From NCBI GenBank assembly GCA_937934465.1, contig CALGZO010000220.1:1-25104 (forward strand): DNA of 25,104 nucleotides, in the 5' to 3' direction. The stretch is from an uncultured Fimbriimonadales bacterium (lineage in GTDB: Bacteria; Armatimonadota; Fimbriimonadia; Fimbriimonadales; GBS-DC). The notes under the pieces are model-generated. The model saw only the letters and a list, made by a program, of their open reading frames with translations, had not been told where the DNA came from and did no database searches. The position numbers and the translations under genes were made by a program. Positions 23,412 to 25,104 of the stretch are shown here, in pieces (the stretch's first letter is position 1; each line of letters starts with the position of its first letter).

Positions 23412-23438
23412 CCCCTCTCCCACTCTCTGGGAGAGGGG
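23412..23438. terminator. Hairpin between convergent acs and DinB-family genes
   Basis: CCCCTCTCCCA (23412-23422) and TGGGAGAGGGG (23428-23438), an 11-bp perfect stem with 5-nt loop, 7 nt after the acs stop and 5 nt from the convergent gene's stop. Symmetric placement suggests a bidirectional terminator. Upstream AAAAA (23403-23407) gives a U-rich stretch for minus-strand transcripts. Similar CCCCTCTCC palindromes are dispersed in some genomes. Confidence 0.6.
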
Positions 23439-23443
23439 ATAGG

Positions 23444-23932
23444 CTACGAATTCGGAAACTCTGGATGCATGCGCATCAGCCAGATTTGACCCGTGTGATA
23501 CGCGGCATGCTGCGCCGCGCGGATTAGCCCTTCGCGCCCTGTAATCGCGTCGCCAATCGGGCTACGCGCAGGCTTATTCAACTGCTCCGCCGTCGGCGAC
23601 TCGATCAGCGGCGCGAACTGCGCATACGCCAACTCCAACGCGCGCGCCACAGATTCCGCGTTGCACGCCGCGTCGGGCATCGGGAACGGCTTCTCGTTCA
23701 GAAACGAGTCGGTGATGCACGCCAATACGCCTGCCTCGAATGCGTCGGCAGGCTGCCAACCGCCCAGATGATGCGCCCAATAGAGCTCGCCGCCTGCCAC
23801 ATGGTAAAGATACTCCACGATGGAGTGCGCCCTTGGGAACATCCGCCAGTTGAGCTGCGCATCCGTCAGCCCCTCAATCGCCTGCGCGAGGCGCAAGCGC
23901 GTGAATCGCCACACTGCAGCAAGCTCGCTCAT
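23444..23932 (-). CDS. DinB-family four-helix protein
   Basis: A 162-residue protein with the DinB/YfiT-like metal-binding fold. His44 (EYLYHVAGGELYW) and His142/His146 (QHAAYHTGQIWLMR) form the expected triad, and helices of the right length separate them. Members include metal-dependent thiol transferases (bacillithiol- or mycothiol-type) and many of unknown role; no specific function can be assigned. It is the last gene of a three-gene minus-strand operon: its ATG begins 1 nt after the stop of the preceding gene (TGAgATG), implying translational coupling. Confidence 0.85.
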   Translation of the reverse strand: MSELAAVWRFTRLRLAQAIEGLTDAQLNWRMFPRAHSIVEYLYHVAGGELYWAHHLGGWQPADAFEAGVLACITDSFLNEKPFPMPDAACNAESVARALELAYAQFAPLIESPTAEQLNKPARSPIGDAITGREGLIRAAQHAAYHTGQIWLMRMHPEFPNS

Positions 23933-23933
23933 C

Positions 23934-24152
23934 TCAATCGTCCAACATATCGCGGTAGTCGTGCGCGCGCAGCTTGGCGCGGCGCAGCCAGTTCCGATAC
24001 AGCCCGTACACCACGAACCCTGCGCCGACCAGAATCACCATCGGGAACAGCGCCAGCAGCACGCGCAGCCCAATCGTGAAGACGCCCAAGCCCACCCGCG
24101 CCAGTATCGCCAGCGCCAGTATCGCGATACCGAGCCGTACCCAACGGTTCAT
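23934..24152 (-). CDS. Small membrane protein (72 residues), unknown function
   Basis: Not recognised. A basic start (MNRWVRLG) is followed by two hydrophobic stretches (about residues 8-25 and 29-50), then a basic, soluble tail ending RAKLRAHDYRDMLDD. This predicts two membrane helices with a cytoplasmic C-terminus. AGGAG lies 5 nt before the ATG, and the ATG overlaps the previous gene's stop (ATGA). The tight coupling with its neighbours supports it as a real gene. Confidence 0.7.
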   Translation of the reverse strand: MNRWVRLGIAILALAILARVGLGVFTIGLRVLLALFPMVILVGAGFVVYGLYRNWLRRAKLRAHDYRDMLDD

Positions 24153-24394
24153 AGTTTCTCCTGCGCTTGGGCGGACGGCTGCGTCTCGGTCGCAGCGGCG
24201 TCGTTCACTATCGGTTTCGGCTTGCCGCTTTTGCGCATCTCTACGAACAGCCCCATCAGAATCAGCGCGACGCCTGCGCCCGCCGCCCACGGCAGGAACC
24301 ACTCGATTGTGCGGATAATCTGCCCGCCGATGTAGAGCAGGGCGGACGCCGCCACCACCAGCACGCCCACATAGATTAGCTTGTTGCGCGGCAT
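24149..24394 (-). CDS. Small membrane protein (81 residues), unknown function
   Basis: Not recognised. Two hydrophobic helices (about residues 6-24 and 33-50, the second containing WFLPWAAGAGVALILMGLFVEM) precede a Lys/Pro then Gln/Ala/Glu-rich tail. The start is the ATG at 24394, 6 nt after a TATACT box; the in-frame TTG upstream at 24451 would cross the terminator of the next gene. First gene of the operon that ends with the DinB-family gene. The product may work with the 72-residue membrane protein. Confidence 0.7.
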   Translation of the reverse strand: MPRNKLIYVGVLVVAASALLYIGGQIIRTIEWFLPWAAGAGVALILMGLFVEMRKSGKPKPIVNDAAATETQPSAQAQEKL

Positions 24395-24400
24395 AGAGCA

Positions 24401-24406
24401 AGTATA
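24401..24406 (-). promoter_or_regulatory. -10 box (leaderless start of the small-membrane-protein operon)
   Basis: Minus strand reads GGGGTATACT, hexamer TATACT ending 6 nt before the ATG at 24394. This is the same arrangement as ribBA and the PTPS gene, with no Shine-Dalgarno. Confidence 0.55.
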
Positions 24407-24410
24407 CCCC

Positions 24411-24443
24411 GAAACGAAAACGCGCCCCTCGTTTGAGGGGCGC
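24411..24443 (-). terminator. Intrinsic terminator of the PEP-CTERM gene
   Basis: On the minus strand GCGCCCCTC-AAAC-GAGGGGCGC (arms 24443-24435 and 24430-24422) is a 9-bp GC-rich stem followed by GTTTTCGTTTC. The T-rich tail makes this the most convincing rho-independent terminator in the window. It lies 33 nt after the PEP-CTERM stop and just before the next operon's promoter. Confidence 0.75.
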
Positions 24444-24475
24444 ACGAACAAATGTAACCGATACGAAGCAATCGC

Positions 24476-25045
24476 TTAGTTCTTGCGGCGGCGCAGCGCC
24501 AGCAGACCCACCAAGCCGCTGCCCAGCGCAATCATGCTCGCAGGCTCGGGCACAGGCACCACGCTCACAGTCAGCAGATACGGACCAGTCTCGGAGTGGG
24601 TTGCACCCTCATAGTAGGTGATAGTGTTTCGCCCAGTGAGACCGTGATAGCCTGTAATCGCGATGTAGAAGGTACCAGTGTGGGTTGCTTGCCAGAAAAT
24701 GGTGGAGCCACGTCCTGAACCCGAATCATCATTCCACACGATGGCGATGGCTCCCGTCGCGTCGAACAGCGCCATCACGGTGTCGGGGCTGGTGTAGTTG
24801 GCGTTTCCAATCGGTAAGGTAACCGCCGTCAGGACGTCACCTGGTTGCAAGTTGATACTGAAAAAGTCACTATCGTTCGTACCGAGGTTCAGCAAGCCAA
24901 CTGCCGCAGGCGACGCCGCTGCGCGCAGGTTTAGAATCACATTGTTCGCCTGGGCGCGTGTGTCATTCGGCTCGGTTTCGCTGAACACCGCAAAAGCATT
25001 CACGCTCATCAAAGCGCTCAGTGCTACAATCGCCAGTCGTTTCAT
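24476..25045 (-). CDS. PEP-CTERM sorted exported protein with pre-peptidase-like domain
   Basis: A 189-residue exported protein. A signal peptide (about residues 1-20) is followed by SETEPNDTRAQANNVI, the hallmark start of the bacterial pre-peptidase C-terminal (PPC) domain, which continues through DSDFFSINLQPGDVLTAV and GTFYIAITGY. The C-terminus is a PEP-CTERM signal: VPVPEPASM, a hydrophobic helix, then RRRKN. Such proteins are processed by an exosortase, usually in species that make exopolysaccharide. The ATG at 25045 is preferred over the one at 25051, because the GGAGG then lies at normal spacing (8 nt). Third-position G+C is lower than in neighbouring genes. It ends in an intrinsic terminator. 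Confidence 0.88.
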   Translation of the reverse strand: MKRLAIVALSALMSVNAFAVFSETEPNDTRAQANNVILNLRAAASPAAVGLLNLGTNDSDFFSINLQPGDVLTAVTLPIGNANYTSPDTVMALFDATGAIAIVWNDDSGSGRGSTIFWQATHTGTFYIAITGYHGLTGRNTITYYEGATHSETGPYLLTVSVVPVPEPASMIALGSGLVGLLALRRRKN

Positions 25046-25061
25046 GTCCATATCCTCCTTT

Positions 25062-25102
25062 CCGGGTGTCCCGGTGCTGCTTGCGTAGGAAGCAACCTAC
25101 GC
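25062..25102 (-). promoter_or_regulatory. Structured leader of the PEP-CTERM gene
   Basis: Two hairpins precede the ribosome-binding site on the minus strand: GCGTAGG/CCTACGC (25083-25089 and 25096-25102, 6-nt loop) and CCGGG/CCCGG (25062-25066 and 25070-25074, 3-nt loop). AAAGGAGGA follows. The promoter lies outside the window. I do not recognise a known riboswitch class. Confidence 0.4.
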
Positions 25103-25104
25103 TG

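Noticed and set aside
25062..25102. Mini-ykkC or cyclic-di-GMP riboswitch in the PEP-CTERM leader
   Set aside because: Two hairpins are present, but the conserved ACGR loops of mini-ykkC and the conserved core of GEMM are not.

Overview
The window is gene-dense, GC-rich bacterial chromosome with very short gaps, several convergent gene pairs whose ends touch or overlap, and proteins rich in Arg, Glu and Ala. Surface-layer homology (SLH) repeats, a PEP-CTERM protein and many signal peptides point to a diderm, probably an environmental and possibly thermophilic lineage. Armatimonadota is my best guess, from overall character only; no marker gene proves it.

Layout. Positions 18-106 (-) are tRNA-Leu(CAA). 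Positions 165-4772 hold an S41 peptidase, a secreted FAD oxidoreductase with fibronectin-like and SLH regions, and an HDOD signalling protein. Positions 4893-13862 hold an NAD-type isocitrate dehydrogenase with an extra C-terminal domain, a secreted protein with twelve 'GND/GDD' repeats, a heparinase II/III family protein, RibBA, an orphan FliI-type ATPase and a tandem fusion of two 6-pyruvoyl-tetrahydropterin synthase domains. Positions 14032-16570 are a compact restriction-modification cassette: cytosine methyltransferase, Vsr nuclease and a probable restriction enzyme. Positions 16645-21342 are an F1Fo ATP synthase operon (atpB-E-F-H-A-G) that lacks atpD and atpC. It is followed by acetyl-CoA synthetase, a three-gene minus-strand operon (two small membrane proteins and a DinB-family protein), and a PEP-CTERM protein at the right edge.

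The strongest unexpected signal is in transcription and translation starts. Ten of eleven candidate -10 boxes have GG directly before them (consensus about RGGTAYANT). At eight genes the box lies only 6-12 nt before the start codon with no Shine-Dalgarno, which implies leaderless or nearly leaderless mRNAs. Genes inside operons, and those with longer leaders, mostly carry a purine-rich Shine-Dalgarno. Other notable points are a CTGTGAG motif repeated four times between the PTPS gene and the methyltransferase, a hairpin that hides the acs Shine-Dalgarno under a UNCG-type tetraloop, hairpins before atpE and atpF, the two-domain PTPS protein whose halves have different metal/cysteine spacing, and the 27-residue-period repeat protein.

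The genes cover central metabolism (isocitrate dehydrogenase, acetate activation, ATP synthase, riboflavin), cell-surface functions and DNA defence. I see no CRISPR array, insertion sequence, rRNA or prophage. No gap without a gene exceeds 300 bases.
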